DNA from: Hemicentrotus pulcherrimus
Taxonomy: Eukaryota; Echinodermata; Echinoidea; Camarodonta; Strongylocentrotidae
Assembly: GCA_003118195.1 (NCBI GenBank)
Contig: BEXV01000183.1
Location: forward strand, 213,145-277,144
DNA length: 64,000 nucleotides
Direction: 5' to 3'
Positions 37,192 to 49,756 of the stretch are shown here, piece by piece. Within the stretch, counting starts at the first letter, position 1. Each line of letters begins with the position of its first letter. The notes under the pieces are model-generated. The model was given only the letters and a program-made list of their open reading frames with translations, made no database searches and had not been told where the DNA came from. Made by a program: the position numbers and the translations under genes.

Positions 37192-38367
37192 CATAATACA
37201 AAACGCAAGGGTTGTAAAATTTTCTAAGCAACATAAACAAAAAGAATCCTTGTTTTAAGTACTAATTTTGACATTACATTAGTAGCAAAGAATGAAAAGA
37301 CAATTTACTATTACAATATTTACAATGTTGAATCCACTTATCAAAATTCTAGATTTAATTCACTTCACTATTATGTGTTACATGATTTATTCATATCTAG
37401 CTCATTTTCACAATAGTGGACAGCAACCCATTTATCTTTGCTAATCTAGTTTCAAGTTTTTGTAACTCCTTTACAGCCATTAATATATTAAACCAATGCG
37501 TATTATCATACCATTCGATACTAATGGGTTATATGTGTTATCATTTGTATACTTCTATGGTTTCACTATATATACCTATATATATATATATATACTCCAC
37601 TGGCTTTACACTGGATCTAACTTCCTCTTTCACTTTACATACATTTTATCCTTTGTTTAGAGCTAGAAGGGAGTATCCATGTTTGAAATGAGTGAGTTAA
37701 TACCCTTCTTACTCCAAACAGATAATACATTAGTCTTTATTTTCTTTACTCTCCCCCCCCCCCGTGATTTTCATAATGTCATTCTTCTATTATTATTTTG
37801 TTCTTGTTAATTGTCTGCTTGTTTGTTTGTTTGTTTGATTGTTACATAGGCCAGTGTGTAGGTCAATACATGTTGAGACCAAAAGGATTGCAAGATATTG
37901 TCTCTTGAGAGCTAAAAGGGTGTTTACTTGTTCCAAATTATATGAATTACTGCCCTTTTTTGCCCCGAACAGACAATTATATATGTTGATCAGCAAATGT
38001 CAGCTCTTAATGTGGTTTTTCACAGGTGAGGTGCAAAGTTCTCTCATTATCATTGTTGATAGTCTTTCAATAATCAAAACATTTATTTTAAAAAAAATGC
38101 ACATCCTGCTCAGCATATCAAAGCATCTACAAGATCAATCGATCTGATGAAGGAATCTTATTAAATAGTAAATGATAGGAAAATTAGAAAGATAATAATA
38201 GGGGAATTGATTTTTTTGCAACTTTGTAAGACTTAAGGGACATGTAATCGTGAAGTGTTTACTGTGATTAGGTAATATGCCAGGTCTATGTTTATATAAT
38301 TACTTTAGTTTTTTAGTATTGATCTAACTCTGTTTGATGTCCGGGTTTAGAGGGTAGTTGAAGGGTC

Positions 38368-38488
38368 TATAAATATATCTACCTCAACAAGCTAGAGCAG
38401 GCTCTGTACGTGACTTGTGTTGAATGTGTAACTCTTATCAAATTTTTGTTGTTGTGTCATCGTGTGTTTTGAATGTCATAAGAATAAG
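38368..38488 (+). promoter_or_regulatory. TATA box followed by a possible non-coding first exon
   Basis: TATAAATA at 38368 is followed by an ordinary-looking 90-base stretch that meets a consensus donor AATAAG|GTGAGT at 38489. The only longer frame, from an ATG near 38432, is phase 2 and does not fit 39408. If real, this would be a 5' UTR exon of an FGD transcript with translation starting downstream. Confidence 0.22.
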
Positions 38489-39089
38489 GTGAGTCCTTTG
38501 TAAACATGAATGTTGCTATGTGAAATTGATATTGTAAATTCCACTTGTTTCATTAGTATGTACAAATGAAGAAGATAGAAACCTATATAAGCCATTAATC
38601 TTCAGTGAGGGGAAATGAGCATACTGCTTGATGTGTTTAGTGTACTAAAAAGTCTGTAACCATGTAGTCTTTATGAAGTGTTGTATACATCTAGACTAGT
38701 TTTAATAGGCTGTATGTAAGTAGAAATAAACTCTTTGTTGTATTGCTGAAATCTTTGAACATGATGTGAACACTATGTTATATATGATACTAAAATTCTT
38801 TCAAAAGATTTATGTATAAATTAATGTATTAATATTTCCTTGGTAATGTAAGTAATGTTGATTCCATTAGTAATATTGAATTTCTTGAAGTAATCTTGAT
38901 TGTGTACAGCGCTTTGAAACTGTTATGTCATAAGGGTTATATAATTTTTTTTGTATTCTTTCATCTTTTTATCATCTTTATTTTTCCATTTTTTTTGGTT
39001 TGAACATATCCCTTTCTCTGATCAGTTTAAACATATCTGTACTCATCCATTCCTAATTGTCTTGTTTCTGATAGGCATATGATGATAAC

Positions 39090-39135
39090 CATAGACGCCG
39101 GAAGTGGGTGGGGACAGGGGGCACTTGCCCCCCAA
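39090..39135 (+). repeat. Repeat fragment with GGGGGCA hairpin
   Basis: AGACGCCGGAAGTGGGTGGG leads to GGGGGCACTTGCCCCC, a 7-bp stem. This arrangement looks like a fragment of a dispersed repeat; an isolated N follows at 39170, a sign of local assembly trouble. Confidence 0.35.
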
Positions 39136-39407
39136 AATGTGCTTATTTAGAAGCCTTTATGTCAGGGTCNTATCTGTATCTGTATTTATAAAAAAAACTT
39201 CAAAATAAATCAAGCATCCTTTCTACACGAGCTTCATCTTTCACATTATACTTTGCATTTCACATTGCATTTCACAGAAGCATCTGCTTGCCTGCATTTG
39301 AAAGTCAAATCTTGCTCTTTGCTCTTGCATTGCATCTTGCATTTAAGCCTCTCCATTCCCATTCACTCTCTTCCAATCGACTCAATATAATGTCCATCTC
39401 TACACAG

Positions 39408-39767
39408 AGTACCACTCCGAAAGCAATTTGATTCATGAGACCAGCTACAACAAGAACGGTCACCATCTCCACCAGCACCACCACGACAATCACCACCACC
39501 ACCACAACCACCACCACTTACATACCACCCAAACAGATCACAACCATCACAGCCAGCGACGCCCCACCTCACCCTCCGTTATACCGCTCCGTCAGAACAA
39601 GCTCCTGCAGGGTAAATGTTACAAGGAGTACCGACATTCACGGTCCATGCCCAATCTAGCTGATGACGGTCAGTTGGTGCTTTCAATCAGCAATGCTCAG
39701 GGGCTATTCCAGAAGGCGCAGCTGAAAGTGCGTGGTGGCCGCAGAATAAGCAGTCGCAGACACAGGC
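39408..39767 (+). CDS. FGD: FGD-like gene, histidine-repeat and basic exon (phase 1-1)
   Basis: The acceptor is CTACACAG|AGTACC and the likely donor is GGC|GTAAGA. At 360 bp it is 120 codons, again phase 1-1; the join to the previous exon gives GLR-E-YHSESNLIHE. A low-complexity His/Asn run (HHQHHHDNHHHHHNHHH) comes from a CAC/CAT tract at about 39466-39525. It is followed by a Thr/Pro segment, then KCYKEYRHSRSMPNLADDGQ and a basic end (RGGRRISSRRHRR). RHSRSMP fits the loose R-x-x-x-S-x-P form of a 14-3-3 site; this is only a motif match. The donor has C at -1, so the exact right end is moderately certain. The opposite strand is also open here because of the triplet repeat, and is a shadow. 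Confidence 0.66.
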
Positions 39768-42440
39768 GTAAGAACCATCCTTCTTTGAATCTCATCTTTC
39801 TTTATGTCGTCTAGCAGATCAGGGCTAGAAGGGCATAAACTAAAGTCATTTGAAGTTAATGGCCTTCTGGCCCAAAGTAGACATCATGTTATTACTTTCA
39901 GCTCGATCCACTCTCTCTTCCTCCTTTATGGTTGTTCCTTCATTTTTCACTTGTTGATGATTTCACTTATTAATTGTCCTTACGAACTTAACTAACCTTT
40001 CCTTCTTAATCTTGTACAGATCACGTACTGTATGTCCTAATTACCAATTTCCAATTACCTGAATTCCATTATCAAGTATGTCCTGTACTCAAAGCTCATT
40101 TATATATAGTATGATTCATCCACTATAGCTACTTTATATCTTTTTCCCTTCCTCTACTTCTTCAAATTCACCATTTATCTTCCCTAGATTTTCATGAATC
40201 CAGTTTAATACCATGTTTGCAATTATTGGGAACATTCCATCATTCATTGGTATTCATGTTCCTCATCACCTTCTAATTCATCTTATTGAATAGCAAAACT
40301 GCAATATTGGTTCCTTATGCTCATCACATCACCTTACATAAATTGGGGGCATTTTCAATTGCATTTAATTAAGCATTTATTACTCTACCTTTGCCTCAAA
40401 ATTAATCAGTTCAATTTTGCCTCCCAATTAGCATAACAGGTCTTTGGATGAATTTATTTGAATTCATTTTTTTTTTTTTGCACATCAGAATTTAAAGAAC
40501 ATTCAACAATATATTCTGTTGGTTTGTGCATATGTGTATCATGTTCATCATCACTAGTGAGTGTCATAAGCCCCGGTAGGCCTCAAGAACCCTCAACAGT
40601 CTTTGACCAGTCATTGACCTGTCTACATGGCCAGATTTAAACTGGTGATTGTACGCATCACTCTACAGAATACATAACAGCACTCTTTATATTTGAAGGA
40701 TACTGAGTTTTTGTTAAAACATAGGAGACTTTGTCAAATATCAAGACTCATAAGTGGATGGATAAAGTTTCTTCTGATAATGCATTATGTAGATTTTATT
40801 TCTTCCCAGGGACTGCTTTAATGTCATTGTGTGACAACATTCCTTTATTAACCTGTAAGTGATGTTTAAATTGGTCTATTCCCATTCTATGGTTTACTTT
40901 TCAATGGGCCAATGAACACACCATCACAACATCATATCACTACATGCAGTTCCCTGTTTATTCGAGATTAGGTTTTACAGTCGCTGTTGTTAATGAATAC
41001 ACTAAAGGGTACCAAAAATGAAAAATGAAAGAACCCTAGCTAACCTATATGTTTACAGATCAACCAACAGCATTTGTAAAGAACTCCAACTCAGTGAGCA
41101 TATGGTATTATGAGGTAAACAGCTTTATTAAAAGAACAAGTTCCTGTTACTGCAGTCCATAAGAGAAGTGTTTGAATGATTTGTGGTTCAGTTCATGATT
41201 ATATTAACTAATGACTTCAAATGGTATTGTTCATATATTAGACATACGGTATAGTATTTAGAGCATTGATACAAAGCCAGTTTTGGAACTGATCATTGTA
41301 TAGAAGTGTCATCAATTTTATACACTGTGACACATATCACATTAAACAGTGTAACGTTAAAAACACTTGGTTTCATCTAACCATTAAAACCTTTGAGCTT
41401 AAGTCACCTGAGAGTACAACTATGTTTGCAAAGTAGGTTATTATTTAGTTCAATGAAAGTGCTTCTATTAAAAGATGCTTTTGGAATACAGTCAGAATTT
41501 GTGGCAATATTGAGATCTCTTACATTCTGCAAAGCCAGATCATTACACGAGGGACAAAAAAATGCCTATTGGTATACTTGGTGTTGTTTTAAAAATCACT
41601 TTGAGCTCACAACCACATTTCCAACATAGTGATGAAACTCACACATCGTGGAAACATATCTTGTGAATTCAAATTGCTTGATTATGAATGTAGAGGTGAT
41701 GCAAGGTTTCCTCAGGTGACAGTTGCTCCAGATTTATTTCGTCAAAAGTATAGGGTACGTTATTTTAGGTAAGGGTTGAAATTGGCTTTTAGGTCAGGTT
41801 TAGGTATAGTGTTGGGTCCAGGACTGAAATTGAGAATTTTAGGTTAATGTAGGAAATAACATTTGACCAATTGTTGCCGAAACAAGTGGCACACAACTGA
41901 ATGTAGTGTCGCCGGCCAGCTTCCTCTTGATAGAAAACACCACGTCCCAGGAAATATGTTCACTATCTCATGGGGATTATATATTACTATCCAGAGGTGA
42001 CATCATTAGAATCCCTGTCACAATGGTGACACTTACTCTAGGGTCCAATAACCTAGCTGCTCTGTATGAGTAAGGTCTGCCTTTCCTTAATCTTGTGGGC
42101 AGTGTATGTCTATAAAGTCATCCTTGTATAATTAAGTTCAGTCCTCGGATTGTCGAGTCCTATTGAATAAGTTTAATTCTCTTAAAAGAAAGGAAGTTGT
42201 TAAAGTAGTACTTTGTTCCCAATAGTATAGTTCTCGAGGACAAGGATGCCAAATGTTTCAACCCTTCGATTACCGTCCCTCTCGATAGAGTACTAAGCTA
42301 TGATGAGGTAATGTTTTTCATTTATTGTCAGCACTGTTTCTGTGCCATGAGGCTCTCGTAACCGAAGAGCTTTAAAAAAACCCAGATATTTCTTTCAAAC
42401 ACATTAAAAGTTATGCATATTGTTGATAATACCAGAAATA

Positions 42441-42486
42441 GTTGCCTTTTATTTTCTGATTAGTTGCCTTTTATTTTCTGATTAGT
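42441..42486 (+). repeat. 22-bp tandem duplication
   Basis: GTTGCCTTTTATTTTCTGAT plus TA is present twice with no differences, suggesting a recent slip or duplication. Confidence 0.95.
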
Positions 42487-42779
42487 TATGCTTTTGTTCA
42501 TGTAATAATCAAACAAAAGAAGAAAACTAAATTCTTTACAGGTGTTTATAGTGGGGAAAATGTTGCTGTAATTTAATTAAGATCAGTTTTGGAAGGAATT
42601 GGAGGAATGGTGTTAAAGGAAGGGATGTAACTGTAGCACATTTTCATTTCGTCTGGAAAACTGTTAAGAAAATGTAAGGGAGTAATTAGATGTTTGGTAC
42701 CTAGAGAATGGGGGTAGTTAGTGTCTTCCTGAAAAGGCAAAACCTATTTCCTTCCCTGGCTATTAAGTTATTGTCAGTA

Positions 42780-43418
42780 AGCAGTTGGGGTCATTTCAGG
42801 AAGCTGGCAGCAATTCGTTTGCCAAGACGGGGAAGGGGGACAGGTATAGTAAGGAGTAGAAAGTCGTGAAGACAAATGAGGAGTTGACTTTTGTGATGGT
42901 TTGGTGCCGCCATAGTACGAACGGAGGAAGTCCCACAAGCGCTACAGGCTCATCTAGAACATCTGTGAACAGGCCTATAGTCACAACAACGACTTGGCCC
43001 CTCACTCATTAAAGACAAGCGCATGAGTAAGAGATGCTGCGCACGTGAATCAAGCAACGTTTCGATCTATGTGTATCAGCCCGCACAATTCTTGTGTCAC
43101 TTTCTGTCTCCCCCAAACAGCCTACATTTGGGGAGTCCGCATGGAGCTGCTGTTCTGGATCTGCTAATTGCTTGAGTATATGAGATGAACGCCAACAAGT
43201 GTTTTTCATGCATGGATGTTAGTCCGGAGTGCTGAAAGGTTGTTATATCTCTACATCCAGGATGTTTTGTTATTTTGTGATGTAGGGTCTGTATGACCAT
43301 CAACTTGTGCTTGGTGTGGCACCTCGACTGTCAGTCAGGATCAGGACTCAATGTCCATTATATTTGGAATCAGGTGTGGTGTAATTCTCTCTAGATTTAG
43401 GTGATTTGGGTTGCCATC
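42780..43418 (+). promoter_or_regulatory. Candidate promoter and 5' UTR of the 43419 start
   Basis: GC and CpG content rise in the 600 bases before the ATG at 43419, a CACGTG E-box lies at 43034-43039, and in-frame stops close the frame just upstream of the ATG. Short frames on the minus strand here are not convincing. No TATA element was seen. Confidence 0.3.
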
Positions 43419-43530
43419 ATGTCTTCAGGAAGGGGAGTTCCCAGTGTTCCCAATTTTCCGCCGCCGCCCAGGCCAGTTGGTATGCGTGGCCCATACAGCA
43501 GATCTGTACCTTCATCAGTAGCGGCTAACT
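43419..43530 (+). CDS. FGD: FGD-like gene, proline-rich exon: alternative first exon or cassette
   Basis: An ATG in good context (GCCATCATGT) opens MSSGRGVPSVPNFPPPPRP followed by VGMRGPYSRSVPSSVAAN, ending at AACT|GTAAGT in phase 1. That joins in frame with the acceptor at 50493 to give AAN-Y-SRRNKPPVPRKP. In-frame TAG codons lie just upstream of the ATG, so as a first exon the start is well defined. A second reading is possible: TGTCTTCAG at 43420-43428 is an acceptor-like site in phase 1, which would make 43429-43530 a 102-bp symmetric internal cassette. The PPPP segment and the following PPVPRKP resemble SH3-binding stretches found in FGD N-termini. Which reading is right cannot be decided from the DNA. 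Confidence 0.6.
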
Positions 43531-44762
43531 GTAAGTTCCTGCTCTCTGCATGCATATAGCCCAATTACTACACTTTGTTTTGTGTACAGCATGAATTGTT
43601 CATCAACCTAATTTGTGTGTAATCCAATTACGGACAGAAGGATAGTAGGAATCACATTGTAAATTGGTTTCACTGAATATATCTGTTTGTGCATTCTTAA
43701 AGTGTGTCTCAGCACTAATCATCATTAACTACTGACTGCAGATGTGGATCTGGTAAAGAAGATATATGACAAATGTTTCATAAACAGATTCTCAACTTGG
43801 AAGATGCCCTAATATCTTGATAAAGATGATTAACACATCTTCAATCGATGCTTTGGTCATTTAAGATACTGCAGGCTGTATTTGAAGTTCCTGATAATCA
43901 TTTGAAATAGTCCTATGTTTCTTTGTGTGGTACATGTATTTCGTTTTGTAATTTTCTATACTGTAAACATATACAGGTTTTGATGTAGTATTATTTCTCA
44001 TATTTGTATATCATATGAATGTTCAAGAATATTTAGAAGTAAGGTATGTCAATTTTTAGATGACACCATATTCATTTGTTTTCAACTTGGATATCATGGA
44101 AGACTGATCAGACAAAAAACATAAAGATTTCACAGTTGTTGTCAAAATATATCTTAACGATTATATGATGAGTTCAAAGCACACATTCAGCTTTTAATAG
44201 TGCTAATAAAGCAAAACTTCAGATTTTTAAACTGACTTTATATATTTTAAAACAATGCTTCTGATGCTGTCAAAAGAGATTTTCCATTTTTCAATCCTAT
44301 TAGAAAATGTTGGGTTGATATCAACGGAGATTGACAGTGTACATAGATGAATCATTTGTCTCTAATAAAAGCCTGTTGCATTATCTTAATTGCTAATTTT
44401 CAATCTGGCACACGGATGACAGGATCAGGAAGGGGGTATTTCTTGTCAGCCTGAGCTTTAAAAAAAATCCTGTAGGCCATTTTATTTATCTTTCAAGCAT
44501 CTATGATTTCCTTAGTTCTTCTTGGATTAGATCATTAAGTTTTATCGGCCAAGTAACCTGCTGACTACCAGATACCCTCTTTCCCCTAGGCTTTAAGGCT
44601 TGTTCAGGTATAACGTGAAAAACCGGCACCAACAAAAATATGCCAGTTCTTTTTATTTAAAAAAATGAAAGGCAGGTTCACGCACCAAAGGTCCTATGTG
44701 TATTCACTGAGCTTTGTGTTATATGAGATATAAAGCGAATTACACTTCACGTCATAAAAAAA

Positions 44763-44890
44763 CAACATTAGGGACTTTTAGATTCGCACGAAGACAATGG
44801 GGATTGCTATGGTCGATGTCCTTATAATGCACTGCCTTGAATAGACGTCACACGTATCAGTCCACGCAAATCTAAAAGTTCCTATTGTGG
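44763..44890 (+). mobile_element. Fold-back element, about 128 bp
   Basis: ACATTAGGGACTTTTAGATT at the left pairs with AATCTAAAAGTTCCTATTGT at the right. The arms are 20 to 24 bp with few mismatches. The interior is unique and non-coding. Confidence 0.55.
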
Positions 44891-45731
44891 TTTACACTGC
44901 TACTTTTCTGAACATAGCTTTATGTGGGATGGACCCGTTGTCAATGGTTTTGAATGTGCATCCGTGGTGTATATATACTTAGCATTGTATGACTTTAGAC
45001 ACACTATGTTATGGCCCATTATGGTGTGATATAAAGTCACCTTTATCAAAGAGGATTTCCTAAGTCATGTGATAATCAAGTTCACTTGCTGTGAATTCCC
45101 AGTTATGTATTGTTACAATATTCATTCTAGAAAAATTTAGATGGCATGTATACTGCTTGTCTTTTGATAATATGAAATTGTGAACTTTGAGTACAAAGTT
45201 TGAGGTATTACTCACCCATGGAAGTAAGTCCCCTATATCAAAGAATTTCTTAAAAGTGTATTTAGTGATTTGATTTAATCCAATAGATACTTTATTACTA
45301 GTGTATTACAAATGATATAAAGAGATATACAACTAAACTTCTTCATCAGTCATAATTCCAAAGGAATCATCGAATAATCTAGAAAATAACATATTTTCCG
45401 GATTTCCTCAAGAAAAAATCTCAGAAATTATGATGGAAAGCTGACTAACATCCTGTTTCTTTCCGTCTGTCTGTCTGCCCACATCGCAGAATTAATCACT
45501 TTTCTAATTCACCAATCTTTTGCGTCACCAAAATATTCTGTCCTGAAGCGTTGGGTATGCCCTCAAAGCAACATGGATATTTTCCTTCCTGTTTTTAAGA
45601 AAACTTCCTTGGTTTAGCTTTTGTGATGTCTTAAAGCCACTCTTGTCGTCTATCGACTTATTAAGTACCGTATCAATCCATCATACCTGGTATGACAGTT
45701 TAACATTGATGAATTGCTGTACATTTTTTGC

Positions 45732-46244
45732 TTAAAGGTAATATAAAGTTTTTGGAAATTTTTTGAATTGGATGGATACCGATAGTAATTCTTTACAATT
45801 TTGATATATTTGGATGCCCCTGTGGATGGATTATAAGCATTAGAAAATTTAGCCGGAGAAACACTTTTGCTCTCGAGAAATTGAATAATCAAAAAATTTA
45901 CCGGTGCTCCTGGTAAATTTCAAATATTTCAAATAGCGCCAAAGGCCATTCTATGGTAGCTGCAACCATGAAAATCTCAAAATATGCAGTTCTGATATAT
46001 AATTTCCAAACAGGAATAGCAAAACGGTTGATTGTAGTCCAGAAACATTTTTTTAAGGCTAAAGTAATATCAGTCTTGGGAGGGCGCTAACAACATAAAG
46101 AGTTTATTATTAACGATTTCATCACTTTAGACTCGATTTTAACCGTGACAACGATAATTGAATATTGTAAAATCGCATGTGCTTCCAATATATTCATTTG
46201 AACCAAATTCATGACCCCATACCAAAACTTTGTATTGCCTTTAA
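45732..46244 (+). mobile_element. TTAA MITE family 1, copy B (intronic)
   Basis: This copy is flanked by TTAA. The left end reads AGGTAATATAAAGTTTTTGG and the right end keeps CCAAAACTTTGTATTGCCT. Internal landmarks shared with the other copies include TTGATATATTTGGATGCCCC and CATGACCCCATACC. It is visibly more diverged than copies A and C, so probably an older insertion. The interior is about 505 bp and non-coding. Confidence 0.83.
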
Positions 46245-48417
46245 AAAATGAATGATTGATATTGGAGTCAGAACCATTGAATGTTTATTATTAAATTTGT
46301 ATTTAACGGGCAGTTCCTCATGATTGATAATTGACATGGCCTTTGCAGAGCTTGTATGTTCTAATTAGTTTATGATTAGACAGATGTGCCATGTAAAAAG
46401 TCTTCAGTTATCAATGGATTGTGTTTTCTAGCATGTGCAGTTTACTTACCGGTATTTGCATATTATTTTTCAAATGTTATTTGCAGTATAATTATTTTTA
46501 GGGAGTATTTCCAATTTTTTTCGTGATTTCAATTTGATGGGTTCATATTGATATACTCTCATTTCCCTTCTCTGTTTTTGTAATGTTTATGGGGTTATAC
46601 CACTACCTACTTATTATAATCAGCAGAAATGATATGCTCCTTTATGTTCATTTACTGCAAGCAAACTCTAACAGCAAAACTACTGCAACCACTTTATCAC
46701 CCTCTAGTAAATTAATGATTTCATCATATGTTAGGCAATTTCATTTTAAAATACAAGCAACTCAAATTGATCCTTAGCAGGTCCAAATTGAGAAGAAATT
46801 TATGTTGTACAATGCTCTTGCACATTTCTAAGAGGCATAGAAACATAGAAATTTAGCCTCAGTAAGGGGAGCTATGTGTTAATAGCTTACTCTCATTGAT
46901 TCGGAAATGGAAAAGTCACAGTCACATCTGTCTGTTGTATACATGTTGGTTGAAGTAATATGATGTCATCAGTACATTGATGTATGACACCTGCAGTTCT
47001 CAGGTAATTCAGCTTGTATTCAAATCAGCCTGGTAGATATTAACTATTTGTTGTCATAGGGACTAATGCAGTAGAAAGTCGAAAAATCCCAACGAGGGAT
47101 CATGCATTTAGAGGAAAAATGTGAGATACGTCATGGTATGATCTGAATTTTGAGCATCCTGCATTCTATAATGCTAGGTGACACGTCATATGGATCAAAA
47201 TCGATGTTTGAATTCAAACTTCTCTATGAACAGCCTAATATTTCGGAAATTCAGTGAATAGCCTTGAAACCTACTTAAGCATCCTTCCCAATTTGTGAGT
47301 TTGTTATCTGATGAAAAGATCAGCTTAAGATATTATTGAGGAAAAATTGTAACATAATGATTACATGTGTAATACTGAAAACAGGTAATTAGTCTGAGGT
47401 GTTTGATCTTTTGGTCTCTCATATGTTGACAAGTAACATATGGCATACTAAATATACTTACCATTGGTATTATCAATATCCTTGATATCTCCTCTGGTTT
47501 AAGCAGGATAGGGCTTGTCAAATAGAATACAACCATGGAATACTGACACTGTTGGTGTAGTCATAGTCAATGAGACACACAGCCTTGGACTTGACCAAAT
47601 ATACGATACATGTACTACATGTCAGTAAACTGAGTTTGTTTTCATTTGCTTTCTTAGGCAAGAAAGTAGTGTAATGACACAGAGGAAGTGATACATGTGT
47701 CAGTGTCATACTCAAGTACGCTCAAGATGAAGCGGACAGTTAAGGACTTACTATAAAGATAAAGACTTTTATTCAGGAAGAGGTGTCAATTTCATTAACA
47801 CCATGGGTAATTCAATATTTATAGACTCTTAAGTTTTGAAGCTAAGTAAATAAGTCAATGCCCAGGTCTTCATTACACTTTATTCTCTCTCTCTCTCTCT
47901 CTTCATCAATGCCCTTTCAGAAATTTACTTTTTTTTTCTTATAGTGTACATCTTTTGGGATGCCCAGTTTATTTTCATAACTTTCATTGTTGCCTGCAAA
48001 TAACAAGGTTGTCAACCTATCCAGATGATAGGCATTTTGTAAAATAGAGTTATGAAGTGTAATGCCTATTGAAATGGGCAAAAATGACCATTCATATGAG
48101 CTAACCGAAGTAATATATAATCAATATTCATATTTTCGTAGGCAATGCAATGACAGACTTTTGAGTAATGACATTTTTTCAGTAACATCTTGTTTCAAGT
48201 CTTTTGTTGGAGTAAGATTATTTTCTAAATTGAAAATCATTGGTGCCTAAATAATGGATTTTCATTGTTTTCGTAGATCAGCAATTTAGTGATGATTCAC
48301 TGCATCGCATTTGCAAATTCTTTGATGAAATTAGACATAGTATAAACAGGAGGAGTACATGGAGTGATCTGACGACATATTTCCTTTCAGGAAAATGACA
48401 GAGTATACCACGCAGCA

Positions 48418-48835
48418 GGTATTCTGTCTCTGTCTCTGTCGCTCTGTTTTTTTTCTCTTTCTGTCCGTCTGTCTCTATCTCTTTTATTCTTTCTCCTTGC
48501 CATTTTTCTTTCTCTCTCTCTCCGTCTTTTTCCTATTTTATTCTGTCAGCCTTTCTCTTTCTCAATGTTTTTTTTAATCGTCTGCCTCTGTCACAATCAC
48601 TTTTTTTCTGTAGGTCTGTCTGTATTATCTCTTTCTTTTTCTATCTCTGACATTCTCTCTCCGTGTTGGTTCTCTCTCATTCTGTAACTTTATTTGAACT
48701 CCTAACTCCCTCTCTATATCTATCTGTCTTTTCTTTCCTTTCTCTTAATTTATCTTCTTTCTCTGCCTGTCCCTCTTATTCTTACTTCTGTTTCTTTTTT
48801 CTATCTCTCTTTCTCTGTCTTGTTTATCTTCTGTT
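48418..48835 (+). repeat. Long pyrimidine-rich (TCTNTC)n tract
   Basis: Over 400 bases of degenerate TCTCTG/TCTTTC units on the plus strand with few purines. Open frames on both strands here are low-complexity artefacts. It lies 2 kb upstream of the large exon at 50493. Confidence 0.85.
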
Positions 48836-49725
48836 GATCTGTCACTTTTAAATACCCTTCTAGTATCCAGAGAAGAGGATGACAGACATTTTCTTTTGTA
48901 ATTCATTGGAACTGACAAGCTTTTCACCATGTCACCACTTTCCTGTGATAACTTGAACCTGGCAAACAGATTTACCTGATATCAGTTCAAGTCTATCCTA
49001 ACTAGACTTCACTAGAAGCTAATAATATATTTTTAAAGAAGCAATTGAGCTTTAAAGCTGCAACCTTGCATCTGCAATATCTTGATGATTTCAGCTATAA
49101 ATGTACTTGATATGACTTTCCTGCAAAATATGTTCAGATTGTTGAAGCCTCAAATATTTTGAAAGTGATACGAGGTCTGTTGAGCTTATATATTGTTTAA
49201 AACATTATTTTAATGATAGGAGTTGATGCAAGGGATGAAATTCAAGCAAAGCGCAGAGATTTTTTTGTACAGTCTGCTTAGTGTTGGTGTCATTACATTA
49301 TGACAAGGTAGACACAATGTATACCTCTGATTTATTATTCAAATTCAGTAAGTGTCTAAAACCATTGGCTAACACCTCCATATAACAACTAGGTCCACGC
49401 CTCGTCATTTATATTTATCTTAGCTTTCCTGCTCCCTTCCTTTAATACGGCCAAGTGCACACAACATGTGGTAAAAAGGTTTAAGACGGATGCTCTCCAA
49501 TCTGATATATTTTCCACTGCCGCCTTGACTTTCCTCGGCGTGTAGTGTGCCTGACCTTTCTCTCATAGCAGAATTGAAAAGTTATTTTGCGTGGCACTCC
49601 GTTGGTTTCTGATTTGCAAGTCTGCTTTAGGGACCCATATCCTATGGCCTTTTGAGCAGGAAAGCTGTCATGTGTCTTTTGTTAAGACGCACTAGCAGAA
49701 TCAGTCACAGAGGATATGTGCTGTA

Positions 49726-49756
49726 ATGTGTGCATTTGTGTCGGAAAATAATATTG
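49726..49756 (+). CDS. Candidate short alternative first coding exon (phase 1)
   Basis: ATG at 49726 gives MCAFVSENNI and runs into the donor ATTG|GTAAGT in phase 1, directly compatible with the acceptor at 50493 only 0.7 kb downstream (joining as NI-D-SRRNKPP). The preceding 300 bases are somewhat more GC-rich than the surrounding intron, as a 5' UTR or promoter might be. Several out-of-frame ATGs precede it. Support is a strong donor plus the right phase; the phase match has a one in three chance of being accidental. Confidence 0.25.

Noticed and set aside
39305..39572. Val/Gly-rich frames on the minus strand
   Set aside because: They are shadows of the CAC/CAT triplet repeat in the plus-strand exon 39408-39767.
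48395..48930. Ser/Leu/Phe-rich frames and minus-strand basic frame
   Set aside because: All derive from the long TCTNTC simple repeat.
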